A stretch of DNA of 56,026 bases from Candidatus Competibacteraceae bacterium (lineage in GTDB: Bacteria > Pseudomonadota > Gammaproteobacteria > Competibacterales > Competibacteraceae): assembly GCA_003989065.1 (NCBI GenBank), contig RXIW01000014.1, positions 1 to 56,026 of the forward strand. Reading direction: 5' to 3'. Below, piece after piece: positions 33,440 through 44,048 of the stretch; position 1 is the first letter of the stretch, and each line of letters opens with the position of its first letter. The position numbers were made by a program, and so were the translations under genes. The notes below the pieces were generated by a model. It had not been told where the DNA came from. It worked only from the letters and a program-made list of their open reading frames with translations, and searched no databases.

Positions 33440-36400
33440 GATGGCTGCACGTCTTTGCTGGACGGCGGGACAACGACGATTCCGGTGCCGACAGGATCGC
33501 GGCGCCCCCGGCGCAGATGGGCCAGGCGATCGAAGGCCAGATAGATCACCGGCGTGGTGAACAGGGTCAGTACCTGGCTCAGCAGCAGGCCGCCCACCAT
33601 GGTCAGTCCCAGTGGGTGGCGCAGCTCGGAGCCGACCCCGGTTCCGAGCATCAGCGGCAATGCGCCCAGCAGGGCCGCCATGGTGGTCATCAGGATCGGT
33701 CGCAGCCGCAGCAGGCAGGCTTGATGGATGGCTTCGATGGGCGACTTGCCTTCCTCGCGTTCCGCGACCAAAGCGAAGTCGACCATCATGATGGCGTTCT
33801 TCTTGACGATGCCGATTAGCAGCACGATGCCGATCACCGCGATCAGCCCGAGATCCTGATGGGCCAGCAGCAGCGCCAGCAAAGCGCCTACCGCCGCCGA
33901 TGGCAGGGTAGACAGGATGGTGATGGGGTGGATAAAGCTCTCGTACAGCACCCCCAGCACGATGTACATGGTGATCACGGCGGCTAGCAACAACCACAGG
34001 GTGTTGGCCAGTGAATCCTGAAAAGCCCGGGCCGCGCCCTGGAAATGGGTCTGGACGCTGACGGGCATTCCCAGCGCGTCTTCGGTCGCCTGGATGGCAG
34101 CCACGGCCTCGCCCAGCGCCGCGCCGGGGGCCAGATTGAAAGAGATGGTGACCGCCGGGAACTGGCCGATGCGGTTGAGCGCTAGCGGCGTCAAGCGCTC
34201 GTCGATCCGCGCCACGGCGGTGAGCGGTACTTGCGCGCCGTTGGCCCCTGGCACGTAGATCCGTTGCAGGGCCTGGGGACCGCGCTGATCCTCGGGCCGC
34301 ACCTCCAGCACCACCCGGTACAGGTTGGACTGGGTGAAGATGGTCGAGACCAGCCGCTGGCCGAAGGCGTTGTACAGGGCATTGTCGATAGCGGCGGTGG
34401 TGACGCCCAGCCGGCTGGCGCTGTCGCGGTCGATGGTCACGTAGGCCGCCAGCCCCCGGTTCTGCTGATCGCTGGCCACATCGGCCAACTGCGGCAGCTG
34501 GCGCAGCCGCTCGACCAGCAGCGGCGCCCAGTGGTCCAGATCGGCCGCGTCGATGGCTTCGAGCGAAAACTGGTATTGGGTGCGGCTGACCTTGTCTTCG
34601 ATGGTCAGATCCTGGGCCGGTTGCAGATACAGGGCGATGCCGGGGAGCGTGCGCAGCCGCTCCGTCAGCCGGCGGCTGACCGCGACCGCATCGCCATCGC
34701 GTTCGCCGCGCGGCTTCAGGTTGATCAACAGGCGGCCGCCGTTGAGGGTGGCGTTGACGCCATCGACGCCGATGAACGACGACACGCTGGCCACTGCTGG
34801 ATCCTGCAACACTTGTTCGGCCAGCGCCTGCTGGCGTTCGGCCATCACCGCGAAGGAGATGGATTGCGGCGCTTCGGTGATGCCCTGGATCAGGCCGGTG
34901 TCCTGCGGCGGAAAGAAACCCTTGGGGACGATGACATAGAGCACGACGGTCAGGGCCAGGGTGGCTGCGGCCACGATCAGGGTGAAACCCTGATGGCGCA
35001 GCACCCAGACCAGGGCATGGTCGTAGGCGGCGATCAGATGGCGGAACAGGCCCGGCGAGTTCTGATGATCGGTCGGCGCGGCGGCAGCATGACCCAGCAG
35101 CCGGGCGCTCATCATCGGGGTAAGGGTCAGCGAGACCACACCCGAGATCAGGATGGCCACCGCCAGGGTGATGGCAAATTCGCGAAACAGCCGCCCGACC
35201 ACATCGCCCATGAACAGCAGGGGGATCAGCACCGCGATCAGCGACAGGGTCAGCGATACGATGGTGAAGCCGATCTCGCGCGAGCCGAGCAGCGCCGCTG
35301 CCAAAGGAGGATGGCCGGCTTCGACGTGGCGGGCGATGTTCTCGATCATCACGATGGCGTCGTCGACCACGAAGCCGGTGGCGATCACCAACGCCATCAG
35401 GGTCAGGTTGTTGATCGAGAAATCGGCCAGATACATCACGCCGAAGGTGCCTACCAACGACAGCGGTACCGCCACGGCTGGAATCAGCGTGGCCCGGGCG
35501 TCGCGCAGGAACAGGTAAATCACCAGCACCACCAGGGCGATGGCGATCAGCAGCTCGTTGCGCACGTCTTCCACCGAAGCGCGGATGGTGATCGTCCGGT
35601 CGCCCAGCACGCTGACGGTCACGGCGGCCGGCAGGCTGTCCTGCAATTGCGGTAACAGGGCGCGAATGCGATCGACGGTTTCGATCACGTTGGCGCCGGG
35701 CTGGCGTTGCACGTTGAGCACGATGGCCGGCGTCAGGCCGGGTTCCGCGTCGTGGCCGGCCCAGGCGGCCAGCTTGGCGTTTTCCGCGCCGTCCATCACA
35801 TCCGCCACGTCGCCCAGGCGGATCGGAGCGCCGTTGCGCCAGGCCAGAATCAACTGGCGATATTCGTCCGGCGAACGCAATTGATCGTTGGCGTCGATGG
35901 TCGAGGCCCGCAGCGACCCGTCGAAGCTGCCTTTGGCCTGGTTGACGTTGGCCGTGCCGATGGCGCTGCGCACATCGTCGAGCGCCAGACCATTGGCGGC
36001 CAGCGCGGTCGAATTGACCTGCACCCGGATCGCCGGCCGCTGTCCACCCGCCACGCTGACCAGGCCGACGCCGGGCACCTGCGACAGCTTTTGCACGAGA
36101 CGGGTCTCGGCTAGATCCTCCACCTGTGGCAGCGGCAGGGTGGCCGAGCGCAGGGCCAGGGTGAGAATCGGCGCATCGGCTGGATTGACCTTGCTGTAGA
36201 TCGGCGGCATCGGCAGATCGGTGGGCAGGAAGGAATTGGCGGCGTTGATCGCCGCCTGTACCTCCTGTTCGGCTACATCAAGGGTGAGATCGAGGCCGAA
36301 GCGCAGCCCGATCACCGCTGCACCGCCGGAACTGGTCGAGGACATCTGCACCAGCCCCGGCATCTGGCCGAACTGGCGCTCCAGCGGCGCGGTGATGGTG

Positions 36401-36582
36401 GTGGCCATGATCTCCGGGCTAGCCCCAGGATAGAGCGTGGTCACCTGAATAGTGGGGTAGTCGACCTGCGGCAGCGCCGCGACCGACAAGGCCCGGTAGC
36501 CGAGCAGCCCGGCCAGCAGCACTGCCGCCATCAGCAGGGTGGTGGCGATGGGGCGTTCGATGAACAGGCGCGACGGGTTCAC
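33436..36582 (-). CDS. mdtB: MdtB-type RND multidrug efflux permease
   Basis: Inner-membrane RND permease (1,048 aa), partner of the MdtC-type protein. N-terminus [20 protein letters not shown], then [20 protein letters not shown] and [19 protein letters not shown] in TM4 with the proton-relay aspartates. The paired layout (two different permeases in one operon) is specific to MdtABC-like pumps, which in E. coli export bile salts, novobiocin and others. GTG start overlapping the adaptor stop (GTGA). Confidence 0.93.
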   Translation of the reverse strand: MNPSRLFIERPIATTLLMAAVLLAGLLGYRALSVAALPQVDYPTIQVTTLYPGASPEIMATTITAPLERQFGQMPGLVQMSSTSSGGAAVIGLRFGLDLTLDVAEQEVQAAINAANSFLPTDLPMPPIYSKVNPADAPILTLALRSATLPLPQVEDLAETRLVQKLSQVPGVGLVSVAGGQRPAIRVQVNSTALAANGLALDDVRSAIGTANVNQAKGSFDGSLRASTIDANDQLRSPDEYRQLILAWRNGAPIRLGDVADVMDGAENAKLAAWAGHDAEPGLTPAIVLNVQRQPGANVIETVDRIRALLPQLQDSLPAAVTVSVLGDRTITIRASVEDVRNELLIAIALVVLVIYLFLRDARATLIPAVAVPLSLVGTFGVMYLADFSINNLTLMALVIATGFVVDDAIVMIENIARHVEAGHPPLAAALLGSREIGFTIVSLTLSLIAVLIPLLFMGDVVGRLFREFAITLAVAILISGVVSLTLTPMMSARLLGHAAAAPTDHQNSPGLFRHLIAAYDHALVWVLRHQGFTLIVAAATLALTVVLYVIVPKGFFPPQDTGLIQGITEAPQSISFAVMAERQQALAEQVLQDPAVASVSSFIGVDGVNATLNGGRLLINLKPRGERDGDAVAVSRRLTERLRTLPGIALYLQPAQDLTIEDKVSRTQYQFSLEAIDAADLDHWAPLLVERLRQLPQLADVASDQQNRGLAAYVTIDRDSASRLGVTTAAIDNALYNAFGQRLVSTIFTQSNLYRVVLEVRPEDQRGPQALQRIYVPGANGAQVPLTAVARIDERLTPLALNRIGQFPAVTISFNLAPGAALGEAVAAIQATEDALGMPVSVQTHFQGAARAFQDSLANTLWLLLAAVITMYIVLGVLYESFIHPITILSTLPSAAVGALLALLLAHQDLGLIAVIGIVLLIGIVKKNAIMMVDFALVAEREEGKSPIEAIHQACLLRLRPILMTTMAALLGALPLMLGTGVGSELRHPLGLTMVGGLLLSQVLTLFTTPVIYLAFDRLAHLRRGRRDPVGTGIVVVPPSSKDVQPS

Positions 36583-37853
36583 GGCGCAGGCTGGGCGGTG
36601 TTCTCGGCCGCGTGGCGACGGTGACCGCCGCCTGCTCTAGCGGGCCGGCTTGGATCGGCGCGGGTCGAGTCACCCGCCCCAGCGACAGGCCGGTCAGCGG
36701 CCACTTCCACCGCCATGCCGTCGCGCAGCTTGTCGGCCCCATCGATCACCACCTGTTCGCCAGGTTGCAAGCCCTGGGCGATGGTCACCGCGTCGCCGTC
36801 GCCGGGGCCGGGAGTCACCACCCGCAGCGTGACCTGGGGTTTGACGCCCTCGCCGCCGTTTTGGACCACGTAGACGAAGATGCCGGGCGCGCCGCGCTGC
36901 AGGGCGGCGGCGGGAATCAGCGTGGCGTCGGCCAGGGTGTCCACCACCAGACGGACGTTGACGAACTGGTTGGGAAACAGCCGCTGATCCTGGTTGGCGA
37001 ATTCGGCCTTGATTTTAATGGTGCCGGTGGTGGGATCGATCTGATTGTCGACGCTGGCCAGTCGTCCGCTGGCCAGCAGGGTCTTGCCTTCGCGATCGTA
37101 GGCGTCCGCAGTCAGCGTCGCGCCGCTGCGCAGCCGGTCCAGGATGGTGGGCAGCCGATCGGCCGGTACCGCGAACACCACATCGATCGGTTGGGTTTCG
37201 GTGATGGTGACGATGCCATTGGTGTCGCTGGTGCGCACCTGGTTGCCGGCATCGACTTGGCGCAGTCCCAGTCGACCGGCGATCGGCGCGGTGACCCGGG
37301 TGTAGGACAGCTGCAGTTGGGCGTTGTCGAGCAGGGCGCGGTCCAGTTGCACCGTGCCCTGCAGCTGCCGCACCAGCGCCTCCTGGTCGTCGACCTGTTG
37401 CTTGGCGATGGAGTCCTGCTTGAGCAGACCGCGATAGCGGGTTAGGTCGATGCGGGCGTTGTCGAGCTGGGCCTGGTCGCGCGCCAATTGCCCGCGCGCC
37501 TGTTCGACCGCGACTTCGAACGGCTTCGGGTCGATTTCGGCCAGCAGCTGGCCGACCTTCGCCGTGTCTCCTTCGCGGAAGGGCACGCGCAACAGCAGGC
37601 CATCCACCCGCGCCCGCACCACGGCGGTGTTGCGGGCAGTGACGGTGCCGAGGGCGTCGACCGTGACCGCCATCGGACCCTGGCGCACCGGGGCGACCCG
37701 AACCGGAATGGTGCGATCACCGCGGCCTGCGCCGGCGCGACCCGGTTCCGCAGCGGGGGCGGCGGTCGAGCGGCGCGTGATTTCCCACAGGATGCCGGCT
37801 GGAATCAGGACGACGACGAGTGCGATGACGAGCAATCGATGGCGGCGTGACAT
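36579..37853 (-). CDS. mdtA: MdtA-type periplasmic adaptor
   Basis: Membrane-fusion protein (424 aa) joining the MdtBC-type permeases to the outer-membrane channel. N-terminal hydrophobic anchor [17 protein letters not shown] without a lipobox. Lipoyl halves flank a coiled-coil hairpin ([20 protein letters not shown] ... [18 protein letters not shown]), followed by the beta-barrel. First gene of the overlapped four-gene operon; a divergent MarR gene starts 77 bp away. Confidence 0.92.
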   Translation of the reverse strand: MSRRHRLLVIALVVVLIPAGILWEITRRSTAAPAAEPGRAGAGRGDRTIPVRVAPVRQGPMAVTVDALGTVTARNTAVVRARVDGLLLRVPFREGDTAKVGQLLAEIDPKPFEVAVEQARGQLARDQAQLDNARIDLTRYRGLLKQDSIAKQQVDDQEALVRQLQGTVQLDRALLDNAQLQLSYTRVTAPIAGRLGLRQVDAGNQVRTSDTNGIVTITETQPIDVVFAVPADRLPTILDRLRSGATLTADAYDREGKTLLASGRLASVDNQIDPTTGTIKIKAEFANQDQRLFPNQFVNVRLVVDTLADATLIPAAALQRGAPGIFVYVVQNGGEGVKPQVTLRVVTPGPGDGDAVTIAQGLQPGEQVVIDGADKLRDGMAVEVAADRPVAGAGDSTRADPSRPARAGGGHRRHAAENTAQPAP

Positions 37854-37926
37854 GGTGGGCGCGCTTTCTCTCGAGGCGAAACGCCTACAGGGATTGGAAC
37901 TGGAAGGGGTAATGGAGTCTAATTGC

Positions 37927-37937
37927 TAGCATGGCTA
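37927..37937. promoter_or_regulatory. possible MarR operator overlapping the marR start
   Basis: TAGC-ATG-GCTA is a perfect 4-3-4 inverted repeat centred on the start codon of the MarR gene, in the 77-bp divergent gap with mdtA. It is shorter than usual MarR sites, so this is a weak call. Confidence 0.25.
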
Positions 37938-38452
37938 ACTGTTCGAATGGCTGCAATTTGAGTCGCTCCGAAAGCAATAGGTTCCCGTCACCGCCGCTCG
38001 CCGCCGAAGATCCTCCTGCGGCGTCGCTCCTGACTTCGTCGGTGGCCGATCGCTTGTTGCGGCTGGCGCCCCAGGTGGTGCAGGCCGCCCGCCACTATCT
38101 GCGCGCGCAAAACCTCGGCAACGTGACCTTGCCGCAATTGCGCGCCCTGGCCTATGTGCTGCGCCAGCCCGAATCCACCCTGGGCGAATTGGCCGAGCAT
38201 CTGATCATCACCGTGCCAAGCGCCTCGGCCCTGGTCGATCGCTTGGTCAAGCAGGGTCTGCTCGAAGCGCGGATTCCTCCGGAAAATCGTCGGCGAGTGG
38301 CGTTGGCGGTCACGGCCGACGGCGCAGCGATCGTGACTCGGGCCTATCATTTGTGGCAGGAGGAACTGGCGCGGCGTCTGGCCCCTCTGAGCGAGGAAGA
38401 ACTGCGCCTGGCCGGCGACGCGCTGGAGCGATTGGCGAAATGCCTGTCGTGA
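37931..38452 (+). CDS. MarR-family transcriptional regulator
   Basis: Winged-helix regulator (173 aa). The helix-turn-helix region is TLGELAEHLIITVPSASALVDRLVKQGLL (shown in part; residues ~80-110), and the wing has the conserved D/R-rich R-PPENRRRVALAVT segment. Dimerisation helices flank it. The N-terminal ~30 residues are not typical, so the true start could be later, and the ribosome site (GGAG 13 nt upstream) is weak. Divergent from the mdtABC-type operon, so it is the likely local repressor, released by pump substrates. Confidence 0.88.
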   Translation: MANCSNGCNLSRSESNRFPSPPLAAEDPPAASLLTSSVADRLLRLAPQVVQAARHYLRAQNLGNVTLPQLRALAYVLRQPESTLGELAEHLIITVPSASALVDRLVKQGLLEARIPPENRRRVALAVTADGAAIVTRAYHLWQEELARRLAPLSEEELRLAGDALERLAKCLS

Positions 38453-38594
38453 GCCGCCGGCTACGACTGAACGCGATCGGGGCCGTTCGATCCGACGGCG
38501 CGCCCTCTGGAACTGCCGACCGCCGTTTCGATCGGTGGCCGCGCGCATGAACTTGGCAATGCCCGTATCTCAGTATCGCAATGGAGGAATTCCG

Positions 38595-39419
38595 ATGAAG
38601 CCGACTACACTGGGTCTCGCCGCCGTTCTCATCGCCACATCCGCTCTGGCCGATCCCGCCACCATCTCCGGCGGCAAGGCCGGCGGCACCTACCAGACGG
38701 TCTATGGCGCCAATCTGGCCCAGATCCTCAAGGCCAAGGGCCACGATGCGCCGCTGCTGGAAAGCAGAGGTTCGATGGAAAACCTGGAGCGGTTGAGCAA
38801 GGGCGAGGCGCAGTTCGGCTTCGCCCAGCTGGACGCCTATGGGCAATACCTCAAGGCTGGCGGCAAGCCGCTGGAAATCGTCGCGCCCCTGGGCAAGGAA
38901 TGCGGTTACCTGGTCGTCAAAAAGGATGGCAAGGTGACCAGCGAGAAGGATCTGCGGCGGGTCAAGGACGCCACCGTCGCCATCGGCGAGGAAGGATCGG
39001 GCAGTGCGATCACCTGGCAGAACATGACCCGCCTGGTCCCCGAATACAAGAATGCCCGGATCGTGTTCCAGGGCGGCACCCGCGCCATCAACCAGCTTGG
39101 CACGCCCGGCGGACCCGACGCCTTCCTGTTCGTGGCCGCGCCCGGCAACCTGAACAATCAACTGTTCCAGGCCGTCAATGCCAACAAGAACCTGAAGTTC
39201 GTCGATATCGACAAGGGCGGGTTGGATGACAAGCTGCCAGATGGCAAACCCGTTTACCAATTCGACAAGGTCTCGGTCTGTTCCGGCTGGGGTTGCGGCG
39301 TCGATACGATCTGCACGATGTCCTATCTGTTCGCCGGACCCACCGCGACCGACAAAGCCATTCAGGCGGTCAGCGACGTCATGGCCATGTCGCCCAAGAC
39401 CATCACGGAGCCCAAGTGA
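38595..39419 (+). CDS. TAXI-type (NMT1-like) periplasmic solute-binding protein
   Basis: Exported binding protein (274 aa) with a signal peptide ending IATSALA. ISGGKAGGTYQTVYGANLAQ, SRGSMENLERLSKGEAQFGF and the later VAIGEEGSGSAITW fit the TAXI family that normally serves TRAP transporters. No TRAP membrane subunits are nearby; an ABC permease and ATPase follow 154 bp downstream. Two cysteines pairs (SGWGCGVDTIC) are unusual in this position. GGAGG lies 7 nt before the ATG at 38595. The ligand is unknown. Confidence 0.82.
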   Translation: MKPTTLGLAAVLIATSALADPATISGGKAGGTYQTVYGANLAQILKAKGHDAPLLESRGSMENLERLSKGEAQFGFAQLDAYGQYLKAGGKPLEIVAPLGKECGYLVVKKDGKVTSEKDLRRVKDATVAIGEEGSGSAITWQNMTRLVPEYKNARIVFQGGTRAINQLGTPGGPDAFLFVAAPGNLNNQLFQAVNANKNLKFVDIDKGGLDDKLPDGKPVYQFDKVSVCSGWGCGVDTICTMSYLFAGPTATDKAIQAVSDVMAMSPKTITEPK

Positions 39420-39573
39420 CGCCAGCGCCGCCGGGGCGTCCGTGCGCGACGGAGCGTCAACTCACGCAGTGCGTCGGTCGTCCCTACGGTCCGGGCCAGA
39501 ACCCGATAGCCGCCCTCCCGCATCGCCGACCGGTCGCCGACCGGTCGGTCCTCTCCCGACCTGACAGGATCCG

Positions 39574-41316
39574 ATGAGCGAGCCATTGCCATCGGTCACG
39601 CTGACCGCGTGGCCGCGTCTGCCCAATCGCTGGGATATTCTGCTGTTGCCGTTGGTGTTCGGCGGGTTGTTCCTGCTGGCCTGGGGCGGCCATCAGATGA
39701 CAGCGCCCTACACCTTCGGCGCGGAGCTGCCGATCTCGCTCGATCCGGCCATGCTGCCGGGCTATGCGTTGCGCACCGTGCTGCGCATGGCGATCGCGCT
39801 GGCGTGTTCGCTGCTGTTCACCTTCCTCTACGCCAAGGCGGCGGTCGGCAGCCGCCGGGCGGAACAGATCCTGATTCCGCTGCTGGACATCCTGCAGTCG
39901 GTGCCGATCCTGGGCTTTCTGTCGATCACCGTGCTGTGGTTCGTCCAGTTGTTTCCCGGCAGTCTGCTGGGGCCGGAATGCGCGGCCATCTTCGCCATCT
40001 TCACCTCGCAAGCCTGGAACATGGCGTTCAGCTTCTACTATTCGCTGCGGATGCTGCCCAAGGATCTGTATCAGGTCGCCAATCTGTACCAGCTGTCGGC
40101 CTGGCAACGATTCTGGAAGCTGGAGCTACCCTACGCCATGCCAGGCTTGGTGTGGAACACCATGATGTCGGTATCGGGTGGCTGGTTCTTCGTGGTGGCC
40201 TCGGAGGCGATCACCGTGTCCGACCGGACGGTGTTGCTGCCAGGCATCGGTTCCTACATCGCCGTCGCCATCGAGCAGCGCGATCTGGCGGCGGTCGGCT
40301 ACGCCATCCTGGCCATGCTGGTGGTGATCCTGATCACCGACCAGCTACTGTTCCGGCCGCTGGTGGCCTGGGCCGACAAGTTCAAGTTCGAATTCGCCGC
40401 CAGCCAGGATGCGCCGCAGTCGTGGTTTCTGGAGCTGTTGCGGCGCTCCCGCCTATTGCAACTGGCGATGGCCCTGCCGGACTGGCTGTGGGAACGGATC
40501 CGGCCGCTCATGCTACGGCGGCGGAAACGGCGCCTGCCTCTGCCCAAGTTGCGCTACTGGCGGCGGGTCGATCCCTGGCTGGATGTTCTGTGGATGACCG
40601 TGCTGGGTGGGGCGGCGGTGGCCAGCATCGTGTTCCTGGCGCGTTTCGTGTCGACCGAAGTCAGCGAAGCCGAGGTTGCCCATGTGTTCCTGCTGGGCGG
40701 CTACACCTTCGCCAGGGTGGTGATCCTGACGTTGCTGGCCAGCCTGATCTGGGTGCCGGTCGGGGTCTGGATCGGGCTGCGGCCGCGCCTGGCCCAACAT
40801 AGCCAGCCGCTGGTGCTGTTTCTGTCGGCCTTTCCCGCCAATCTGCTGTTTCCGGTGGTGGTGTCGTTCATCGTGGTCCACCATCTCGATCCGGAAATCT
40901 GGCTCAGCCCGCTGATGATCCTGGGCACCCAGTGGTACATCCTGTTCAACGTCATCGCCGGCGCGGCTGCCCTGCCCAACGATTTGAAGGAAGCCGCCGC
41001 CAATCTGGGCCTGCGCGGGTTGTTGTTGTGGCGGCGAGTGCTGCTGCCGGCGGTGTTTCCCTCATTTTTGACCGGCGGACTGACCGCCTCCGGCGGGGCC
41101 TGGAACGCTAGCGTGGTGGCCGAGGTCGCCAGTTGGGGCTCGACTACGCTGACCGCCAGCGGCATCGGAGCCTACATTGCCGAGCAGACCGTGCGCGGCG
41201 ACCATCCGCGGGTGGCGCTGGGCATCGCGGTGATGAGCCTGTACGTGGTGCTGTTCAACCGGTTGTTCTGGAAACGACTGTACGCCTTCGCCCAACGGCG
41301 CCTGGCCTTCGATTGA
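39574..41316 (+). CDS. fused double ABC permease, NitT/TauT-like
   Basis: Inner-membrane protein (580 aa) made of two binding-protein-dependent permease domains in tandem (~65-280 and ~370-570), joined by a basic linker (RRRKRRLPLPKLRYWRR). EAA-type loops are seen in both halves (LYQLSAWQRFWKLELPYAMP; AANLGLRGLLLWRRVLLPAV). Such fused permeases are known for nitrate/sulfonate/bicarbonate-type importers. AGGA precedes the ATG. The ATPase gene starts 23 bp later. Confidence 0.88.
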   Translation: MSEPLPSVTLTAWPRLPNRWDILLLPLVFGGLFLLAWGGHQMTAPYTFGAELPISLDPAMLPGYALRTVLRMAIALACSLLFTFLYAKAAVGSRRAEQILIPLLDILQSVPILGFLSITVLWFVQLFPGSLLGPECAAIFAIFTSQAWNMAFSFYYSLRMLPKDLYQVANLYQLSAWQRFWKLELPYAMPGLVWNTMMSVSGGWFFVVASEAITVSDRTVLLPGIGSYIAVAIEQRDLAAVGYAILAMLVVILITDQLLFRPLVAWADKFKFEFAASQDAPQSWFLELLRRSRLLQLAMALPDWLWERIRPLMLRRRKRRLPLPKLRYWRRVDPWLDVLWMTVLGGAAVASIVFLARFVSTEVSEAEVAHVFLLGGYTFARVVILTLLASLIWVPVGVWIGLRPRLAQHSQPLVLFLSAFPANLLFPVVVSFIVVHHLDPEIWLSPLMILGTQWYILFNVIAGAAALPNDLKEAAANLGLRGLLLWRRVLLPAVFPSFLTGGLTASGGAWNASVVAEVASWGSTTLTASGIGAYIAEQTVRGDHPRVALGIAVMSLYVVLFNRLFWKRLYAFAQRRLAFD

Positions 41317-41339
41317 GGTTCGATGAGGAGATTTTTCCC

Positions 41340-42647
41340 GTGAGCGATACCGAAACCCTGCTCGAACTGCGCCAGGTCAACAAGCGCTTCGTCGCCACCG
41401 ACCGCCGCGAGGATATCGTGGTGTTGCAGAACATCGATTTCAGTCTGCGGCCCGGCGAGATCGTCGCTATCCTCGGCCGTTCCGGCTGTGGCAAATCGAC
41501 CCTGCTGCGTATCATCTGCGGCCTGATTCCGGCCAGCGACGGTCAGGTGCTGTATCGCGATCGGCCGGTGACCCAGCCGGTGGCCGGCATCAGCATGGTG
41601 TTCCAGACCTTCGGCCTGTTTCCCTGGCTGACCGTGCTGGAAAACGTCGAACTGGGCCTGGAAGCGCAGGGTGTGCCAGTGGCGGAGCGGCGGCAGCGGG
41701 CGCTGGCGGCCATCGATATGATCGGGCTGGACGGCTTCGAGTCGGCCTATCCCAAGGAGCTGTCCGGTGGCATGCGCCAGCGGGTCGGCTTTGCCCGCGC
41801 CCTGGTGGTCAATCCCGACGTGCTGCTGATGGACGAAGCCTTCTCGGCGCTGGACGTGCCGACCTCGGAGACCTTGCGCGGCGACCTGCTGGATCTGTGG
41901 CTGGAACGGCAGATTCCGACCCGCGCCATTCTGATGGTGTCGCACAGCATCGAGGAGACGCTGATGATCGCCGACCGCCTGGTGATCCTGGACAGCAATC
42001 CGGGCCGGGTCAAGGCGGAATTGCCGATCAACCTCAAACACCCGCGCGATTACACCTCGCCAGCGTTTCGGCGGCTGGTGGAGCGGGTGTACGAGGTCAT
42101 GACGGCGACCGCTGTCGGCGAGCAGCGCGCCGTCGCCGGTATCGGCTATCGGCTGCCGTCGGCCCATGTGGCCCAATTGTTGGGCGTGCTGGACGAAATC
42201 AGCCATCCCGCCTATCAGGGCCTGGCCGATCTGTCCGCCCTGGCCAACGCGCTGGAGCTGGAGGTCGATGATCTGTTCCCCATCCTGGAAGCCCTGCAAC
42301 TGCTGGATTTCGCTCAAGTCGCCGATGGTGATATCCATCTGACCCTGCACGGCCAGGCTTTCCTGGACGCCGACATCCAGCGGCGCAAGGTGATCTTCGG
42401 CGAGCATCTGCTCAAGCGGGTGCCGCTGGCCAGCCACATTTGCCGGGTCATCGACGAGCGGTCGAATCAGCGCGCGCCAGAAAGCCGCTTCCTGCGCGAG
42501 CTGGAGGATCACCTGAGCGAAGACGAGGCCGAGCGGGTGTTGCAGGTGATGATCGACTGGGGCCGTTACGCCGAGCTGTTCGCCTACGATTACGATTCCG
42601 GCGTGTTCAGCGCCGAAAATCCGGGCGAGGGGCCGACAGCGGTCTGA
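41340..42647 (+). CDS. NitT/TauT-type ABC ATPase with C-terminal regulatory domain
   Basis: ATP-binding subunit (435 aa). Walker A GRSGCGKSTLL, Q-loop VFQTFGLFPWL, signature LSGGMRQRVGFARAL, Walker B LLMDEAFSALD and H-loop VSHSIEE are complete. Residues ~260-430 form an AAA-associated C-terminal domain (ALANALELEVDDLFPILEAL) that occurs in this transporter group and is thought to be regulatory. The GTG start at 41340 has GAGGAG 10 nt upstream. Substrate is probably a small anion or organic acid, not determined. Confidence 0.9.
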   Translation: MSDTETLLELRQVNKRFVATDRREDIVVLQNIDFSLRPGEIVAILGRSGCGKSTLLRIICGLIPASDGQVLYRDRPVTQPVAGISMVFQTFGLFPWLTVLENVELGLEAQGVPVAERRQRALAAIDMIGLDGFESAYPKELSGGMRQRVGFARALVVNPDVLLMDEAFSALDVPTSETLRGDLLDLWLERQIPTRAILMVSHSIEETLMIADRLVILDSNPGRVKAELPINLKHPRDYTSPAFRRLVERVYEVMTATAVGEQRAVAGIGYRLPSAHVAQLLGVLDEISHPAYQGLADLSALANALELEVDDLFPILEALQLLDFAQVADGDIHLTLHGQAFLDADIQRRKVIFGEHLLKRVPLASHICRVIDERSNQRAPESRFLRELEDHLSEDEAERVLQVMIDWGRYAELFAYDYDSGVFSAENPGEGPTAV

Positions 42648-42666
42648 GCGGCAGGCGCGGGCGTCC

Positions 42667-43599
42667 TCAGCCTTCCGCCTCCAGCTGTTTGCGAATCTCC
42701 TGCAATTCCTGGCGGCGTTGTTCGTCGACCTCGGGATAGCGCAGATTCAGGCGCTTCAGGGCGCGCGCGATGATTTCCGACACCGCCAGGCGGGTGAACC
42801 ACTTGCTGTCGGCTGGAACTACGAACCACGGCGCCCACTCGGTGCTGGTGTGGTTGAGGCAATCTTCGTAAGCTGCCTGGTAGTCATCCCAGAAGCCGCG
42901 TTCCTTGATGTCGGCGGTGGAGAACTTCCAGTTCTTCTCGGGATGGTCGATCCGGTCGAGGAAGCGCTTCTTCTGCTCGTCCTTGGAGACGTTGAGGAAG
43001 AACTTGAGGACGATGATGCCGTTTTCGAACAGATATTTCTCGAACGCGTTGATCTGGTCGTAGCGCCGTTTCCACAGATGCTGACGGTCCGACGATGGGA
43101 GCTTCTCATGTTCCAGCAGCTCCGGATGGACCCGCACCACCAGCACTTCCTCATAATAGGAGCGGTTGAAGATGCCGATCCGCCCTCGCTCCGGCAGGCA
43201 TTTCATGCTCCGCCACAGATAGTCGTGATCCAGATCCTCGGCCGAAGGGGCCTTGAAACTGAATACTTGACAGCCCTGGGGATTGACCCCGGACATCACG
43301 TGCTTGATTGCCCCGTCCTTGCCGGCGGCGTCCATGGCCTGGAAGACGATCAACAGGGCGTAGGTGTCCTGGGCGTAGAGGATGTCCTGATACTCGGCCA
43401 GCTCGGCGATGTTGGCCGCCAGCTTCTTGCTGGCCGCTTTCTTGTTCTTGAAGTTGGCGGTGAAGGCGGGATCATAATCCTTGTGCAGAGAGATCTTGTG
43501 ACCGGGCGGCACCATGATGTGTTTCACCCGCAGCTCCAACTCGGAATCCTCGTCGATCTGCATCGTGACTTTCTTATCGGGATTGATATCCAGGCCCAT
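42667..43599 (-). CDS. ppk2: polyphosphate kinase 2 family protein
   Basis: Cytoplasmic phosphotransferase (310 aa) using polyphosphate to phosphorylate nucleotides. The Walker A-like motif is [18 protein letters not shown] (~87-104). The Walker B/lid regions are [19 protein letters not shown] and [19 protein letters not shown]. Length and the [20 protein letters not shown] end fit the PPK2 family; class I (NDP) versus II/III (NMP) is not decided here, though the single-domain form is usual for I and III. GGAG lies 6 nt before the ATG. It converges on the ABC ATPase, 19 bp apart. Confidence 0.92.
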   Translation of the reverse strand: MGLDINPDKKVTMQIDEDSELELRVKHIMVPPGHKISLHKDYDPAFTANFKNKKAASKKLAANIAELAEYQDILYAQDTYALLIVFQAMDAAGKDGAIKHVMSGVNPQGCQVFSFKAPSAEDLDHDYLWRSMKCLPERGRIGIFNRSYYEEVLVVRVHPELLEHEKLPSSDRQHLWKRRYDQINAFEKYLFENGIIVLKFFLNVSKDEQKKRFLDRIDHPEKNWKFSTADIKERGFWDDYQAAYEDCLNHTSTEWAPWFVVPADSKWFTRLAVSEIIARALKRLNLRYPEVDEQRRQELQEIRKQLEAEG

Positions 43600-44048
43600 G
43601 GCGAACTCCGGTATGCGGCGGTAAAGGTTGGATGGATGGGCGTAATCGCGGATGATGACGGTATCGTGAATAATGACAGTTTAGTTTACCCCGAATAGGA
43701 AGACACGAAGGGAATGTTTGGGGTCGCCAACGCTCGCTCCTTATGAGCTGAGTGTATCGGATCATCGCAAAACTTCGCTTGGCCCCATCCGACCGTAGCG
43801 CACTTTGCTGAATCCGGCCGCGTTCAAGTCTGGTACACGGCGACAGAGTTCGCTGCAAGGCCGAACACAACAGGCATCTGCTTGCCTATTGTTTATCAAG
43901 TGAAGGACCAAAAAGATTTTTCGCGTAACGCGTATAATTAAACTGTTGATGTGTGGAAAAGTGATAGAGATTGCTGAAATAGAGGCATTTATGGATAGGC
44001 GTCTATACTCTGAGCCACGACCCGATTGATTACACCTTGGAGGTTATT
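43600..44048. other. intergenic region between divergent ppk2 and LprI-like genes
   Basis: About 450 bp without a gene. The right half is AT-rich. A perfect TATAAT is at 43933-43938, directly after the inverted repeat CGCG-TAA-CGCG (43922-43932). No good -35 is seen. Promoters of both genes should lie here. Confidence 0.5.
43922..43938 (+). promoter_or_regulatory. candidate -10 element preceded by a short palindrome
   Basis: CGCGTAACGCG (4-3-4 inverted repeat) abuts TATAAT, about 110 bp before the LprI-like start. The lack of a -35 hexamer suggests a promoter that needs an activator or is controlled at the palindrome. Confidence 0.35.

Noticed and set aside
31530..33473. Second minus-strand frame of 647 codons within mdtC
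   Set aside because: Arg/Gly/Ala-rich alternative frame fully inside mdtC, which has strong family motifs.
34231..35655. Plus-strand frame of 474 codons opposite mdtB
   Set aside because: Antisense shadow of an intact RND permease.
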